Source: Myxacorys almedinensis A
Lineage (GTDB): Bacteria; Cyanobacteriota; Cyanobacteriia; Leptolyngbyales; Leptolyngbyaceae
Length of the DNA stretch: 64,000 nucleotides
Assembly (NCBI RefSeq): GCF_010091945.1
Contig: NZ_WVIE01000015.1
Span: 62,001-126,000, forward strand
Direction: 5' to 3'
Part shown: positions 1 through 9,685 of the stretch, piece after piece
Layout: each line of letters starts with the position of its first letter
Position numbering within the stretch: position 1 is the first letter of the stretch
Translations under genes and position numbers: made by a program
The notes under the pieces: generated by a model
What the model saw: only the letters and a program-made list of their open reading frames with translations
What the model was told of the DNA's origin: nothing
Database searches by the model: none

Positions 1-167
1 GTGAGGCGAATTTCGGAGCAGAGGGCATCGGTATAGTGTGCGATCGCAGTGGAAGTTGTCCCATTGCGCCGATCCCCCACTACGGAAATAGGAAAATCAC
101 AGTAAAAACATCGGCGGCGGCAAAACGGAATGTGAACATATGCCGAGCTTGGACTATTAAATTCCAT
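1..167 (-). CDS. hemW: HemW-like radical SAM protein (coproporphyrinogen III oxidase-like), N-terminal fragment
   Basis: The complement of the first 167 bases reads as an open frame from an ATG at 165-167 to the window edge, about 55 residues. It contains AYVHIPFC followed by the radical SAM cysteine triad C16-RRR-C20-FY-C23, then [13 protein letters not shown]. This is the family signature of HemW/HemN-like proteins: the CxxxCxxC motif binds a 4Fe-4S cluster that reduces S-adenosylmethionine. HemW is known as a heme-binding, probable heme chaperone relative of the oxygen-independent coproporphyrinogen oxidase HemN. The fragment cannot separate HemN from HemW, but the short leader before the HIPFC motif is HemW-like. 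Upstream is AAGAAG, a weak ribosome-binding site. It is divergent from the PIN-TRAM gene at 512. The rest of the gene lies outside the window. Confidence 0.82.
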   Translation of the reverse strand, partial: MEFNSPSSAYVHIPFCRRRCFYCDFPISVVGDRRNGTTSTAIAHYTDALCSEIRL

Positions 168-511
168 TACTTCTTAAGCATCACTTGAATAATATTTATT
201 GCCAATTCTCAACGAACAGTCTTTAATTGGGTTCCACACAACCGATCCCCCTGATCTCGGCTTAAAATTGCTTCGATTTGTATCACAAACTACGAAGATT
301 TGGGCGGTAAACCGTCCATGGGGCAAGGCACAGACAGCGCAAATCGATTCATTCGTAGATATAATGATGCCAGGTTAAGCGAATGGTTAAGATTCATCCA
401 ATCGTTCTTCTTTTATCCTTATTTCTATCATCATTAAATGGTCTTAACCCCCTATTTAACTGTGCTAAATTTTACAAGACTTAGCGCATCCCTCTCCCAA
501 CATTCAGTCCT
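168..511. other. Divergent intergenic region between hemW and PIN-TRAM gene
   Basis: No ORF is convincing here. A TATAAT hexamer lies at 360-365 without a good -35 at 17 bases. A small palindrome, CGGTaaACCG, sits near 305-314. The last 100 bases before the gene at 512 are AT-rich and probably carry its promoter, but I could not fix it. Confidence 0.4.
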
Positions 512-1618
512 ATGATTGATGCAGTCATTATTATTTCCTTCATTCTAGCAGGGGCGGGAATTGGCTATCACGGGATCGAAGCCCTCCCCGGAAATCTCCT
601 CCAACAGGCAACCGATCCCGGCTCGCTGCGGATCGTGCTAGCCGGGTTTGGGGCGCTCATTGGCTTCGCTTTCGGCATTTCAGCCCAAGCAGGATTCCGC
701 CGCCTACAACGGCATATTCGTGACTTGCCAGCCGATGTGCTGCTGAGTCGCTCTGTCGGCTTGGTGGTTGGTTTGTTGGTGGCAAATTTGCTGCTCGCTC
801 CGATTTTTCTCCTGCCCATTCCTTCAGAGTTTTCGTTTATTAAGCCCCTTGCTGCGGTTCTCGGTAGTATTTTGTTTGCGGTTTCTGGCGTATCCCTCGC
901 CGACCTCCATGGGCGATCGCTGCTGCGGCTCATCAGTCCTAGCAGTGTAGAAGCTCTGCTTTTGGCTGAGGGCACGATCAAGTCTGCAACCACCAAAGTG
1001 CTCGATACCAGTTGTATTATTGATGGTCGCATTGCTCAACTGCTCGACACGGGCTTTCTAGAAGGGCAACTGCTTGTTCCTCAGTTTGTGCTACAAGAAT
1101 TGCAGCAGGTGGCAGATGCGTCTAGCGATCAAAAGCGAGTTCGAGGGCGGCGGGGGCTAGATATTCTCAACGCCATTCGAGAAGCTTATCCCGATCGGGT
1201 GATGATTCACCCTGCGGACTATGAAGATGTGCAGACGGTCGATGCTAAGTTGGTTCGGCTTGTGCAAGATATTAACGGCGCACTGCTGACTACAGACTAT
1301 AACCTCAATAAAGTTGCCACGGTGCAGAAAGTGCCCGTGCTCAATGTGAATGATTTAACTCAAGCCATGCGCCCGACTTATCTTCCGGGCGATAGCATTG
1401 ACTTGAAAATTTTGCGAGAAGGAAAAGAGCCAGCCCAAGGCATTGGCTATCTCGAAGATGGCACAATGGTTGTGGTTGAGGAAGGGCGTCAGTTTGTGGG
1501 CGACGAACTTCAGGTGACTGTGACAAGCTCGCTGCAAACCTCGGCAGGTCGCATGATTTTTGCCAAGCCCAAGGCTTCTGCGATCAGCGCTAGGGGCGCA
1601 AGTGAAGGCTATGCCTAG
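512..1618 (+). CDS. PIN/TRAM domain membrane protein (YacL-like)
   Basis: 368 residues. The N-terminal half has three or four hydrophobic segments (about 1-20, 40-58, 81-102, 110-130). A PIN nuclease domain follows from about residue 163: VLDTS (D165), E196 in VLQEL, D244 in VDAKL and D262 in TTDYN, a full set of metal-binding acidic residues. A TRAM-like RNA-binding beta domain lies at about 285-352. This architecture is that of Bacillus YacL and its cyanobacterial relatives, predicted membrane-anchored ribonucleases of unknown target. The ATG at 512 gives the expected length and places the first membrane segment at the N terminus. It stands alone, divergent from hemW. The domain call is secure; the substrate is unknown. 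Confidence 0.9.
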   Translation: MIDAVIIISFILAGAGIGYHGIEALPGNLLQQATDPGSLRIVLAGFGALIGFAFGISAQAGFRRLQRHIRDLPADVLLSRSVGLVVGLLVANLLLAPIFLLPIPSEFSFIKPLAAVLGSILFAVSGVSLADLHGRSLLRLISPSSVEALLLAEGTIKSATTKVLDTSCIIDGRIAQLLDTGFLEGQLLVPQFVLQELQQVADASSDQKRVRGRRGLDILNAIREAYPDRVMIHPADYEDVQTVDAKLVRLVQDINGALLTTDYNLNKVATVQKVPVLNVNDLTQAMRPTYLPGDSIDLKILREGKEPAQGIGYLEDGTMVVVEEGRQFVGDELQVTVTSSLQTSAGRMIFAKPKASAISARGASEGYA

Positions 1619-1665
1619 CAGAGTGTGCTAAAAATCAAATCTTCGCGCCGTTTTGTGCGTTCTCT

Positions 1666-1869
1666 ATGGTTCGTTCTGTAGTTCGCTCTGTGGTTCGCTC
1701 TCACGAAAAAGCCTGTTCTCTCTGCGAAAAAGTGGTTCCTGTCCTCTACCACGTCCAGTTCGATGCATCGGGCGAGTGGTGGTTTGTGTGCCGTGACTGC
1801 TGGGAACATGTGAGCCGGAATAAGCGGCTGTATACCTATAGCGGCACTTGGAAAGCACAGAAGCGCTGA
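1666..1869 (+). CDS. Small CxxC-CxxC zinc-ribbon-like protein
   Basis: 67 residues, 47 bases after the PIN-TRAM gene and on the same strand. It has two CxxC pairs, C17-SL-C20 and C42-RD-C45, spaced as in a zinc ribbon, with aromatic WWF before the second pair and a basic C terminus. The first 12 codons are built from three near-copies of a 12-base unit (GTTCGCTCTGTG), giving MVRSVVRSVVRS. No clear ribosome-binding site is seen, so the true start may lie within the repeat. Function is unknown; nucleic-acid or metal binding is an inference from the cysteines only. Confidence 0.65.
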   Translation: MVRSVVRSVVRSHEKACSLCEKVVPVLYHVQFDASGEWWFVCRDCWEHVSRNKRLYTYSGTWKAQKR

Positions 1870-2370
1870 CCGTTTTGAAATGTCTGACGTTGTACCAGGG
1901 TGATGATCAGTTCAGAGAGGCTTGGTAGCGGCTATCTTTGCCATCGAGTCTGCTTAACTCCTTCATGGCTCAACTTAGCTGATAAGTAGCCCAACATCTG
2001 GCAAAATCCTCAAGATTAATCTTGTTTTCTTCAACGACGCAGGTGATGCATCGTCGTGCTTCAAACGAGGAAAGGAAGACTCAACGCCGCTAGTGGCAAC
2101 CCTATGTAGGGCGGCTAAATATTGCTCAGTTCAATATTGTGTTTTTGCTCGCATCCCAAATTTACTAACCGCATCTTGCCGTTAAAGTTGGCAATTGCTA
2201 TCTTGATCTGCTTGCAAATCGTTGACTCGCCTAAACTTTTTAATTTCTCCGCATCTGGTATTTCTTAATACAAAAAGCCCTCTGTTTCTAGCCTTTACTG
2301 GGAATAACGTAAGGGCAACTACGCAGAGGCTTTTGAGGTCAGGAAACTGGAGGTTGCGATCGCAGCCTTC
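1870..2370. other. Intergenic region with a nested hairpin
   Basis: Five hundred bases without a supportable ORF. Near the end is a long imperfect hairpin: AAAAGCCCTCTG (2273-2284) pairs with CAGAGGCTTTT (2324-2334), and inside it CCTTTAC (2292-2298) pairs with GTAAGGG (2309-2315). Read on the minus strand it ends in GGGCTTTTTG, so it looks like a minus-strand terminator, but no minus-strand gene precedes it. It might end a small RNA or be a remnant of a mobile element. Confidence 0.4.
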
Positions 2371-2549
2371 ATACCAAATTAATCTGTAAATGCGACAGAT
2401 GTGCGACCTCCCCCAACCTCTCCTGAGTCAGGAGGGGAGCCGGAAAGTTCCTCCTGACCAAGGGGGGATGCCTTAGGCAGGGGGGTCGATGGGCAAATTC
2501 TTTAGACCTTTTCTGACAGAGAGATAAGAAAGGAAGATCAATTTGGTGC
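2371..2549. mobile_element. MITE-like palindromic element, copy 1
   Basis: It begins ATACCAAATTAAT and ends ATCAATTTGGTGC, imperfect terminal inverted repeats, with internal GC-rich hairpin arms (CTCCTGAGTCAGGAG near 2420-2434; CCCCCC/GGGGGG blocks). The left end, including CTGTAAATGC and ACAGA, recurs inverted at 28174-28204 and, diverged, at 20442-20470. There is no transposase ORF inside, so it would be non-autonomous. The right boundary is less certain than the left. Confidence 0.6.
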
Positions 2550-2650
2550 AGTTTTTCTCCCTTTTGTTGTCTGTATCCCATCGTGACGGTTTGGCAAAAA
2601 GCCACTGGAATCTTCGCTAAATTCTACCGATTGTTACAGGAAATACCTTC

Positions 2651-3571
2651 ATGAAACCACAGCAACTCAACGGTTCTGACTCTTCAACCATCGACCTGGA
2701 AACCCCTGCTAAACCCGGTTCAAACAAACAGAAGAAACTGAAGAAACATGCTAAGGTTCCGGTTTATCTTGAAGGCGAATCACCTAAGCAAAAGAAATTA
2801 GCCAAAAAGGAGTACGAGCGAGAACTGACGCGCCTGCAAACTGAACTCGTCAAAATGCAGTATTGGATTAAGCACACCGGCGATCGCATGGTGATCCTGT
2901 TTGAAGGGCGCGATGCCGCTGGCAAAGGCGGAACCATCAAGCGAATTGCCGAACCGCTCAACCCCCGTGGCTGCCGGGTGGTGGCGTTGGGAACCCCCTC
3001 CGATCGCGAAAAAACCCAGTGGTATTTCCAGCGCTATGTTGAGCATCTTCCTGCGGCAGGAGAGATTGCCTTGTTCGATCGCAGTTGGTATAACCGGGCA
3101 GGCGTTGAACATGTGATGGGCTTCTGCACAGACGAGCAATACGGCGAGTTTCTCAACTCTTGCCCAGAGTTTGAGCGGATGCTCGTGCGATCGGGGATCA
3201 GACTGCTGAAATATTGGTTTTCCGTCAGTGATGACGAACAAGAGCGCCGGTTTCAGTCTCGCACCATTGACCCCGCCCGCCGATGGAAACTTAGCCCCAT
3301 GGACTTAGAATCGCGCGATCGCTGGGTGGAATACTCGAAAGCCAAAGACACCATGCTGGCATATACCAATATTCCCGAAGCTCCCTGGTTCACCGTTGAA
3401 GCCGACGACAAAAAGGCGGCTCGCCTCAACTGCATCAGCCATCTTTTGAGCAAAGTCCCCTACACCGACATGACTCCTGAGCCAATGGAGCTACCCCCGC
3501 GCTCTGCTGCCCCCAAAGACTATGTGCGCCCACCCCGCAACGAGCAATTTTTTGTGCCGCACGTTTACTAA
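2651..3571 (+). CDS. ppk2: Polyphosphate kinase 2
   Basis: 306 residues, normal for the PPK2 family, which transfers phosphate between polyphosphate and nucleotides (usually polyP-driven NDP or NMP phosphorylation). Walker A is FEGRDAAGKGG (84-94). Walker B is in EIALFDRSWYNRAG (138-151). The basic lid module follows at about 198-217 (RRFQSRTIDPARRWKLS). The first 55 residues are lysine-rich and variable. It lies 128 bases upstream of glnN on the same strand, so cotranscription is possible. Which nucleotide is preferred (class I, II or III) cannot be told from these motifs. Confidence 0.95.
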   Translation: MKPQQLNGSDSSTIDLETPAKPGSNKQKKLKKHAKVPVYLEGESPKQKKLAKKEYERELTRLQTELVKMQYWIKHTGDRMVILFEGRDAAGKGGTIKRIAEPLNPRGCRVVALGTPSDREKTQWYFQRYVEHLPAAGEIALFDRSWYNRAGVEHVMGFCTDEQYGEFLNSCPEFERMLVRSGIRLLKYWFSVSDDEQERRFQSRTIDPARRWKLSPMDLESRDRWVEYSKAKDTMLAYTNIPEAPWFTVEADDKKAARLNCISHLLSKVPYTDMTPEPMELPPRSAAPKDYVRPPRNEQFFVPHVY

Positions 3572-3699
3572 CCCGGCTTGCCCTACCCCATGTTTGAACG
3601 GACGCGGCTCACCGTTTCTCATTTCTTTGAGGAACCGAGAGGCGTCACTCTCTTCAAAGCCCGATCACCCTACATCTAAACCCTTCAGCAGAAAAAACT

Positions 3700-5874
3700 A
3701 TGAGTGGAAATGAGTTGCGCTCTCAAGCCATCAACACAATTAACAGCCGCAAACTCTCTGTGGTTAAAATGCCCGGACGGTTAGAGGACATGTGGGCGTC
3801 AGATGTCTTCACGTTGAACAAGATGCAAGAATGCCTGCCCAAATCTGTCTTCAAATCTTTGCACAAAACCATCAGAAGCGGAGAACCGCTAGATGGTTCG
3901 GTAGCAGATGTGGTTGCGGTTGCCATGAAAGACTGGGCAATCTCGAAAGGGGCACTCTACTACTCTCACATGTTCTACCCGCTCACCAATGCCACCGCTG
4001 AAAAGCACGATGGCTTTATCTCGGTGCAGAGCGACGGCACGGTGATCTCCGAGTTTGCGGGTAAAGTGCTTGTTCAGGGCGAACCCGATGGCTCATCGTT
4101 CCCCAATGGTGGCATTCGCTCTACCTTTGAAGCACGGGGCTATACCGCGTGGGATGTCACCAGCCCTGCCTTTGTCATGGAAACCGACAATGGCGTGACG
4201 TTGTGCATTCCCACCGTGTTTGTCTCTTGGACGGGGGAAGCCCTCGACAAGAAAACCCCGCTCTTGCGCTCTAATGCGGCGATGAGTAAAGCCGCAACCC
4301 GCGTGCTGAAGTTGTTGGGCTATTCTGAAATTGCCACCGTCAACTCTAGCTGTGGGGCAGAGCAGGAATACTTTTTGGTGGATGCTAGTTTTGCCAGCGT
4401 TCGCCCGGATCTATTGCTTTCGGGCAGAACCCTGTTTGGCAAAGCACCGGCAAAGGGTCAACAATTTGACGATCACTATTTTGGGGCGATTCCCGAACGG
4501 GTGCAAGTCTTTATGCAAGACGTTGAAGAAAAACTGTACCGCTTGGGAATTCCGGCGAAGACTCGCCACAACGAGGTTGCCCCTGGACAGTTTGAGATCG
4601 CGCCATTTTTTGAAGCTGCCAACGTCGCTAGTGACCACCAGCAGCTAATTATGACCATTTTGCGAAATACAGCCAAGCGGCATGGGTTTGTCTGCTTGCT
4701 GCACGAAAAGCCGTTTGCTGGGGTCAATGGTTCTGGAAAACACGTTAACTGGTCGGTTGGCAATGCGACCCAAGGAAATTTGCTTGATCCGGGCGACACT
4801 CCCCACTCAAATGTACAGTTTCTCGTGTTCTGCGGGGCTGTGATTCGGGGTGTCCACAAATACGCTTCGCTGCTAAGAGCCGTGATTGCTTCTGCCAGCA
4901 ACGATCATCGGCTGGGGGCAAACGAAGCGCCGCCTGCCATTATCTCAGTTTATCTAGGCGAACAATTGCAGGATGTTTTTGATCAGATTGTGCAAGGGGA
5001 CGTGACGGGATCTCAAAGCAAAGGGGTGATGAATTTGGGGGTAGACACGCTGCCGGTTTTCCCCAAAGATCCGGGCGATCGCAACCGCACCTCTCCGTTT
5101 GCCTTTACCGGAAATCGCTTTGAGTTTCGCGCCGTTGGCTCTGGGCAATCGGTTGCGGGTCCTCTAGTGGCGATGAATACGGTGCTGGCAGATTCTCTTA
5201 ACTGGATGGCTGATCAGTTAGAAAGCCAGTTGGCGGAGGGAATTGATCTCAATGTAGCGATTCATGCCATTCTCAAAGAAGTGATGACCGATCACGGTGC
5301 TGTGGTCTTTAATGGCAACGGCTACTCGGAAGAATGGCACAAAGTGGCGGTTGAAGAACGCGGCTTGCCCAACCTCAAGACCACCGCCGATGCGTTGCCT
5401 GTGTTGCAGCAAGAGTACATCAAAAACTTGTTTGAGCAGGTGGGTGTGCTTTCTCCGGTAGAGCTTGCCAGCCGGTTTGAAGCCTATTCAGAGCAATATA
5501 TCCAGTCGATCGAGGTGGAGGCTAAGCTGGTAGTAAGCATCGCTAAGACCATTATCTACCCTGCCGCCATGCGCTATTTGTCAGAGCTTTCGACTACGAT
5601 CGCGAACGCTGGCGCGATCGGCATTGAGCTAGACAAGGAGAGTGCCACCAAGGTAGCAATGTTGGCAAAGTCGATGATGGATGCCGTGACCCAACTCATC
5701 GACATTTTGAGCAAGCACAGTTTTCCTTCTACTGAGGATCATATGCAGTTTTGCGCTAAAACCGTCCGTCCGTTGATGGATACGGTGCGGGAATATGCCG
5801 ATGCTCTAGAAGGTGAAGTAGCAGATGATTTATGGCCGCTGCCGACGTATCAAGAGATGCTGTTTATCAAGTAA
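3700..5874 (+). CDS. glnN: Glutamine synthetase type III
   Basis: 724 residues, the size of GSIII (GlnN), which makes glutamine from glutamate, ammonia and ATP as a large homohexamer or dodecamer. Family features: [20 protein letters not shown] near 120-140, the glutamate loop [12 protein letters not shown] near 292, [10 protein letters not shown] near 343 and [15 protein letters not shown] near 406. In cyanobacteria GlnN is generally a nitrogen-starvation enzyme controlled by NtcA. I looked for GTA-N8-TAC in the 128-base upstream spacer and before ppk2 and saw none, so control here may differ or the site is degenerate. No good Shine-Dalgarno precedes the ATG. GlnA (type I) is not in the window. 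Confidence 0.96.
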   Translation: MSGNELRSQAINTINSRKLSVVKMPGRLEDMWASDVFTLNKMQECLPKSVFKSLHKTIRSGEPLDGSVADVVAVAMKDWAISKGALYYSHMFYPLTNATAEKHDGFISVQSDGTVISEFAGKVLVQGEPDGSSFPNGGIRSTFEARGYTAWDVTSPAFVMETDNGVTLCIPTVFVSWTGEALDKKTPLLRSNAAMSKAATRVLKLLGYSEIATVNSSCGAEQEYFLVDASFASVRPDLLLSGRTLFGKAPAKGQQFDDHYFGAIPERVQVFMQDVEEKLYRLGIPAKTRHNEVAPGQFEIAPFFEAANVASDHQQLIMTILRNTAKRHGFVCLLHEKPFAGVNGSGKHVNWSVGNATQGNLLDPGDTPHSNVQFLVFCGAVIRGVHKYASLLRAVIASASNDHRLGANEAPPAIISVYLGEQLQDVFDQIVQGDVTGSQSKGVMNLGVDTLPVFPKDPGDRNRTSPFAFTGNRFEFRAVGSGQSVAGPLVAMNTVLADSLNWMADQLESQLAEGIDLNVAIHAILKEVMTDHGAVVFNGNGYSEEWHKVAVEERGLPNLKTTADALPVLQQEYIKNLFEQVGVLSPVELASRFEAYSEQYIQSIEVEAKLVVSIAKTIIYPAAMRYLSELSTTIANAGAIGIELDKESATKVAMLAKSMMDAVTQLIDILSKHSFPSTEDHMQFCAKTVRPLMDTVREYADALEGEVADDLWPLPTYQEMLFIK

Positions 5875-5899
5875 CCAGCCCTTGTCTCATCGCTTCATG

Positions 5900-5935
5900 C
5901 TCGCAAAGGTTGCTACTGTGAGTGACCTTTGCGAG
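5900..5935 (+). terminator. Stem-loop after glnN
   Basis: CTCGCAAAGGT (5900-5910) and ACCTTTGCGAG (5925-5935) form a perfect 11-bp stem with a 14-base loop, 25 bases after the glnN stop. There is no T run, so it may act as an mRNA 3' stabiliser rather than an intrinsic terminator. Confidence 0.55.
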
Positions 5936-6061
5936 GGTAATCAAGGTTTCCTAGATTGCGATCGCGCTGAAGTGCTCCCATACCGCTAAAGCCCTTTGGG
6001 TATTGTTTTCTAGCGTGTTGATAGATTAGTCAAAAACTCTGCACCTTGCTTACCTAGAATT

Positions 6062-7315
6062 TTATTCTGATTCTTCGGGTTGCAAAATCGTTTTCGACAC
6101 CAGACGAGTTTTCTTTCGATCCGCCTCAGAGAGTACTTCACCAGACTGCAACCGCGTGGCATTGATCTGCAAAACCGTTGCTCCGCCTTGATCGCCCATT
6201 TGGAGGGCGGTGTTGGCAGCCGTTTGCAACATTGTCGCCGCTCCAGCGCGATCGCCCTGCTGCAATTTCATCTCTGCAATCTGAGTCTGCCGATATTTTG
6301 CCAATGCCAGAATATGTTGTTGCACCTCAGCGTCAATCATCGGCTGATACAGCGCTGAAGCTGCCACTTCTACCGGAAAGCTCTCTGAAACCAAACCTTC
6401 TTGCCCTGAGGTGGGATCGTCGTAGCGCAGTTGGGCATGGGCGATCGCCGTTTTCCCTTCAGGCAACTGATTCACATATAGGTTTGCCAAAATCACTCTC
6501 GGTACATCCATCATCAAATCGCCCAACCGCGCGATCGCTTGGTTGCCGTCCTGCTGGATCAAAAGCTCGATCGTGTCAGGAGCAACTTGGGCGAGGGGCT
6601 TCATTTCTGCCAACCGCACGCCGGGCGCTACCGTCAAGGTTAAAAAAGCATTGGTCAACCCCACTGCCTGAACTCGACTAAACAGCCGCCCAAATTCTGC
6701 CATGGCTTGCTCTGGCTGCTGAATATAGGATAGGGTTCCGCCTCCCGCATCCGCGATCTTTTCTAGAATATCTTGATTCCAAGAACTGCCAAACCCCAGG
6801 GAATTGAGGGTCAAATTGTACCCCGTTGCCACTTGAGCCAGTTTGAGACAGCGATCGTTGCTGCCATGCTCATTTTCGCCATCGGTCAGCAAGAAAAGCT
6901 GTGAAATCGCATCTTTTTTACCTTTGGCAATTTCTTCAATTCCTAGCCGCAGACCTTCATCGATCGCTGTGCCTCCCGATGCCTCCAACCGTTGCAGCGA
7001 CCGTTTCAACGTTGCCGGATCGTCCACAATTTGGTTGGGCAGCAGCACCGTGGCTTTGTGGTTGAACGTCACAATCGAGATGCGATCGCCCGGTGATAGC
7101 CCATCGATCAAGCGCTGCGCCGCCTGCTTGACGGTGGATAACGATTTTCCTTCCATCGAGCCGCTCTGATCCAACACCAGGCAAAGATTAAGCGGGACAG
7201 TCCGCCCTAACGCTTCGGGAACCGCCGAAATCGAGAACGCAACTTGACGCTGACTGTTGGGTTGAGTTGCATCGACTTGAGCATCACTGAGCGCATACTT
7301 CAAGCTGACTTGCAT
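6062..7315 (-). CDS. VWA-domain protein
   Basis: About 417 residues from the ATG at 7313-7315, chosen because MQVSLKYALSDAQVD is a natural start; an upstream in-frame ATG at 7351 adds 12 poorly placed residues. The MIDAS metal site is intact: DQSGS at about 49-53, with a downstream Thr and TDGENEHGS. A vault-type/beta region and a helical C terminus rich in QMGDQ and AADR follow. There is no signal peptide or membrane segment, so it is probably cytoplasmic. The cyanobacterial family has no settled role; VWA proteins usually mediate protein interactions. It converges with glnN. Confidence 0.85.
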   Translation of the reverse strand: MQVSLKYALSDAQVDATQPNSQRQVAFSISAVPEALGRTVPLNLCLVLDQSGSMEGKSLSTVKQAAQRLIDGLSPGDRISIVTFNHKATVLLPNQIVDDPATLKRSLQRLEASGGTAIDEGLRLGIEEIAKGKKDAISQLFLLTDGENEHGSNDRCLKLAQVATGYNLTLNSLGFGSSWNQDILEKIADAGGGTLSYIQQPEQAMAEFGRLFSRVQAVGLTNAFLTLTVAPGVRLAEMKPLAQVAPDTIELLIQQDGNQAIARLGDLMMDVPRVILANLYVNQLPEGKTAIAHAQLRYDDPTSGQEGLVSESFPVEVAASALYQPMIDAEVQQHILALAKYRQTQIAEMKLQQGDRAGAATMLQTAANTALQMGDQGGATVLQINATRLQSGEVLSEADRKKTRLVSKTILQPEESE

Positions 7316-7539
7316 AGCGAGACTCCGGGGTAGAAAACAACGATAAGGCAAGATGTAGCAGCGATCGTAAACCCGAATCGCCCATTAAAAACATCTACAC
7401 CAAAAACCTCTACCGTTTCGCAAACCCTCCTACGATCTCCTATTCCTACTTCAAAATCGTTGCCGAAGGTGTCCTGTCTTTATTCCTTCTCTCACGCGCT
7501 ACCATAGATAGAGCGCCATTGTTTCAGGCATCACTCGCT

Positions 7540-8229
7540 ATGGAATCACCGATTACGGCTGTTCAATCTTCTTTTTATGGAGAAGCTTATGTCCGCACTC
7601 CACCGCCGGACATGCCCTCGCTTTTGCTCAAAGAGCGAATTGTTTACTTAGGGCTACCTTTATTTTCTTCCGATGATGTCAAACGCAGAGTCGGCATTGA
7701 TGTCACCGAATTGATTATTGCCCAGTTGCTCTATCTCCAGTTTGATGATCCCGAAAAGCCCATTCGCTTTTACATCAACTCTACGGGCACCTCTTGGTAC
7801 GATGGCGACGCGATCGGGTTTGAAACCGAAGCCTTTGCCATCTGCGACACGATCCAGTACATCAAGCCCCCCGTGCATACCATCTGTATTGGTCAGGCGA
7901 TGGGTACGGCAGCCTTGATCTTGTCTTCTGGCACGAAAGGATTCCGGGCAAGTTTGCCTCATGCCACCATTGTGCTAAACCAGCCGAGATCTGGCGCGCA
8001 AGGGCAAGCCACCGATATCCAAATCCGGGCAAAGGAAGTTTTAGACAACAAGCGATCGCTGCTTGATATTTTGTCTACCAACACCGGACAGCCGATTGAG
8101 AAGTTAGCCAAAGATACCGATCGGATGCTGTATATGACCCCCTATGACGCTAAAGAATACGGTCTGATCGATCGGGTCGTAGAAAGTGTCAAAGAGCTTC
8201 CAAACGCGATCCCCGCCGGCGCAGCTTAA
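7540..8229 (+). CDS. clpR: ClpR, inactive ClpP-family subunit
   Basis: 229 residues from the ATG at 7540; a TTG seven codons upstream is open but unneeded. It is a ClpP-fold protein with the active site lost: where ClpP has GLAASMGA, this has GQAMGTAA, so the nucleophile Ser is Gly; where ClpP has IMIHQP, this has IVLNQP, so His is Asn. Cyanobacterial ClpR forms a mixed ring with ClpP3 that works with ClpC and is essential in Synechococcus. The gene is 69 bases upstream of the active ClpP below, the conserved clpR-clpP3 operon order. Confidence 0.95.
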   Translation: MESPITAVQSSFYGEAYVRTPPPDMPSLLLKERIVYLGLPLFSSDDVKRRVGIDVTELIIAQLLYLQFDDPEKPIRFYINSTGTSWYDGDAIGFETEAFAICDTIQYIKPPVHTICIGQAMGTAALILSSGTKGFRASLPHATIVLNQPRSGAQGQATDIQIRAKEVLDNKRSLLDILSTNTGQPIEKLAKDTDRMLYMTPYDAKEYGLIDRVVESVKELPNAIPAGAA

Positions 8230-8298
8230 TCTTTTGTGAAGGCTTGGAACCTTCGCATTTTTCCACTCTACACCTCAACCCCGCAAGGAGCTACTCTT

Positions 8299-8901
8299 AT
8301 GCCTATTGGCGTTCCCAGCGTTCCGTACCGTCTTCCTGGTAGCACTTATGAACGCTGGATCGATATTTACACCCGCCTCAACCAAGAGCGAATCATTTTT
8401 CTAGGTCAAGAAGTGACGGACTCGCTGGCAAACTCGATTATCGCCGCGATGCTCTATCTCGACTCGGATGATAACAACAAGCCAATCTCCATTTACATCA
8501 ACTCTCCAGGGGGTTCTGTCACCGCAGGAATGGCGATCTATGACACCATGCAGCACATTAAGTCGCCTGTTGTTACGATCTGTGTAGGCTTGGCAGCTTC
8601 AATGGGCGCGTTTCTGCTGGCAGCAGGTGAGAAAGGTAAGCGTTTTGCCTTACCTCATGCGCGGATTATGATTCACCAACCTTTGGGAGGGACGGGGCGT
8701 AGACAAGCGAGCGATATTGAAATTGAAGCTCGCGAGATTTTGCGGATTCGCCACCAATTGAACGGGATTTTGGCAGATCGGACGGGTCAAACGATTGAGA
8801 AGATCCAAAAAGACACCGATCGCGATTATTTCCTGTCTGCTCAAGAAGCGAAAGAATATGGGCTGATCGATAAGGTGATCGAGACGGTTACTCAAAGTTA
8901 G
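8299..8901 (+). CDS. clpP: ATP-dependent Clp protease proteolytic subunit (ClpP3 type)
   Basis: 200 residues from the ATG at 8299, chosen because AAGGAG (8285-8290) lies eight bases before it; a GTG at 8236 is open but lacks a site. The catalytic Ser is in AASMGA, His in MIHQPLGG, and the acidic residue follows in the DRD segment near residue 175. It is the catalytic partner of ClpR just upstream and probably forms the ClpP3/ClpR core used with ClpC for housekeeping proteolysis. The number 3 is inferred from the operon partner. Confidence 0.95.
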   Translation: MPIGVPSVPYRLPGSTYERWIDIYTRLNQERIIFLGQEVTDSLANSIIAAMLYLDSDDNNKPISIYINSPGGSVTAGMAIYDTMQHIKSPVVTICVGLAASMGAFLLAAGEKGKRFALPHARIMIHQPLGGTGRRQASDIEIEAREILRIRHQLNGILADRTGQTIEKIQKDTDRDYFLSAQEAKEYGLIDKVIETVTQS

Positions 8902-9079
8902 AGTCAGAATTTGGGGTCTAGCGATCGCAGTTCCAGCCACTCCTCAACGATTATTGGAGAGACATACCAGAAGTGGGGGAGCGATCGCGCCTTAAATTTG
9001 AGCTTTATTTCAGGCTAAATTCACCAATTCCCTCTAAAAATGGCAGAATTCAAGTAGTTCTGCCATTTTGTTTGTCTTA

Positions 9080-9685
9080 ATGAACCTCGCAGATTGCTAT
9101 CGATTGTTAGGGTTGAGAACAGGTGCTTCTTACGAAGAGATCAAGGCATCTTACCGCCGATTGGTGAGGCAACTCCACCCTGATGTCAACCCCAACGACG
9201 AACGGGCGAAAGATCGGTTTATTCGGGTGACAGAAGCTTATCGGTTTTTGCTTTCTGCTGTCCATCCTACCGCTCAAGCTGCCTCGTCTCCTGCTGAGCC
9301 AGCAGATGTGGTGGTAACCCGTAAGCCGCCTGCGCCCAAGCCAAGCCCGGTTCAGCAAAATCTCGATTTGTCGCTCACCGATAAATATCTCAAGCAGAGT
9401 TCCTACGAGCAGTTGCAGCAGTTGTTTAAGACAAACCGTTTTCCCAGAGCGATCGCGCTGGTCGAGGGGTTAGCGCAGCGGCTTCCCGAAGATCTAGAAG
9501 TCCGTCAGTGGCAGGCAATCACCTATCAACGGTGGGGGCATCACCTCATTCAGACCCAAGAGTTTGAGAAAGCCCGTGTCTACCTCAAGAAGGCGCTTCG
9601 GACTGATCCCCATAATCGGTCGCTGTGGGCAGAAGTTGAACGAGACTTCCATCGGCTTGAGCAAGGGATTTATCATCGCCGATAA
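9080..9685 (+). CDS. J-domain protein with C-terminal TPR
   Basis: 201 residues from the ATG at 9080 (a TTG four codons upstream is open). Residues 1-65 are a DnaJ J-domain: CYRLLGL, helix II basic patch, and HPD at 33-35, needed to stimulate DnaK ATPase. A proline-rich linker (about 75-100) leads to a helical region with a TPR-like unit (FEKARVYLKKALRTDPHNRSLW near 165-190). No zinc fingers or DnaJ C-terminal domain are present, so this is a type III J-protein, likely a DnaK-recruiting factor for a specific client. Confidence 0.88.
   Translation: MNLADCYRLLGLRTGASYEEIKASYRRLVRQLHPDVNPNDERAKDRFIRVTEAYRFLLSAVHPTAQAASSPAEPADVVVTRKPPAPKPSPVQQNLDLSLTDKYLKQSSYEQLQQLFKTNRFPRAIALVEGLAQRLPEDLEVRQWQAITYQRWGHHLIQTQEFEKARVYLKKALRTDPHNRSLWAEVERDFHRLEQGIYHRR

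Noticed and set aside
2369-2605. Minus-strand ORF of 78 codons across the MITE and its flank
   Set aside because: It is built from repeat sequence with low-complexity proline/histidine content and no ribosome-binding site.
3572-3699. NtcA box for glnN
   Set aside because: No GTA-N8-TAC was found in this spacer or in the region before ppk2.
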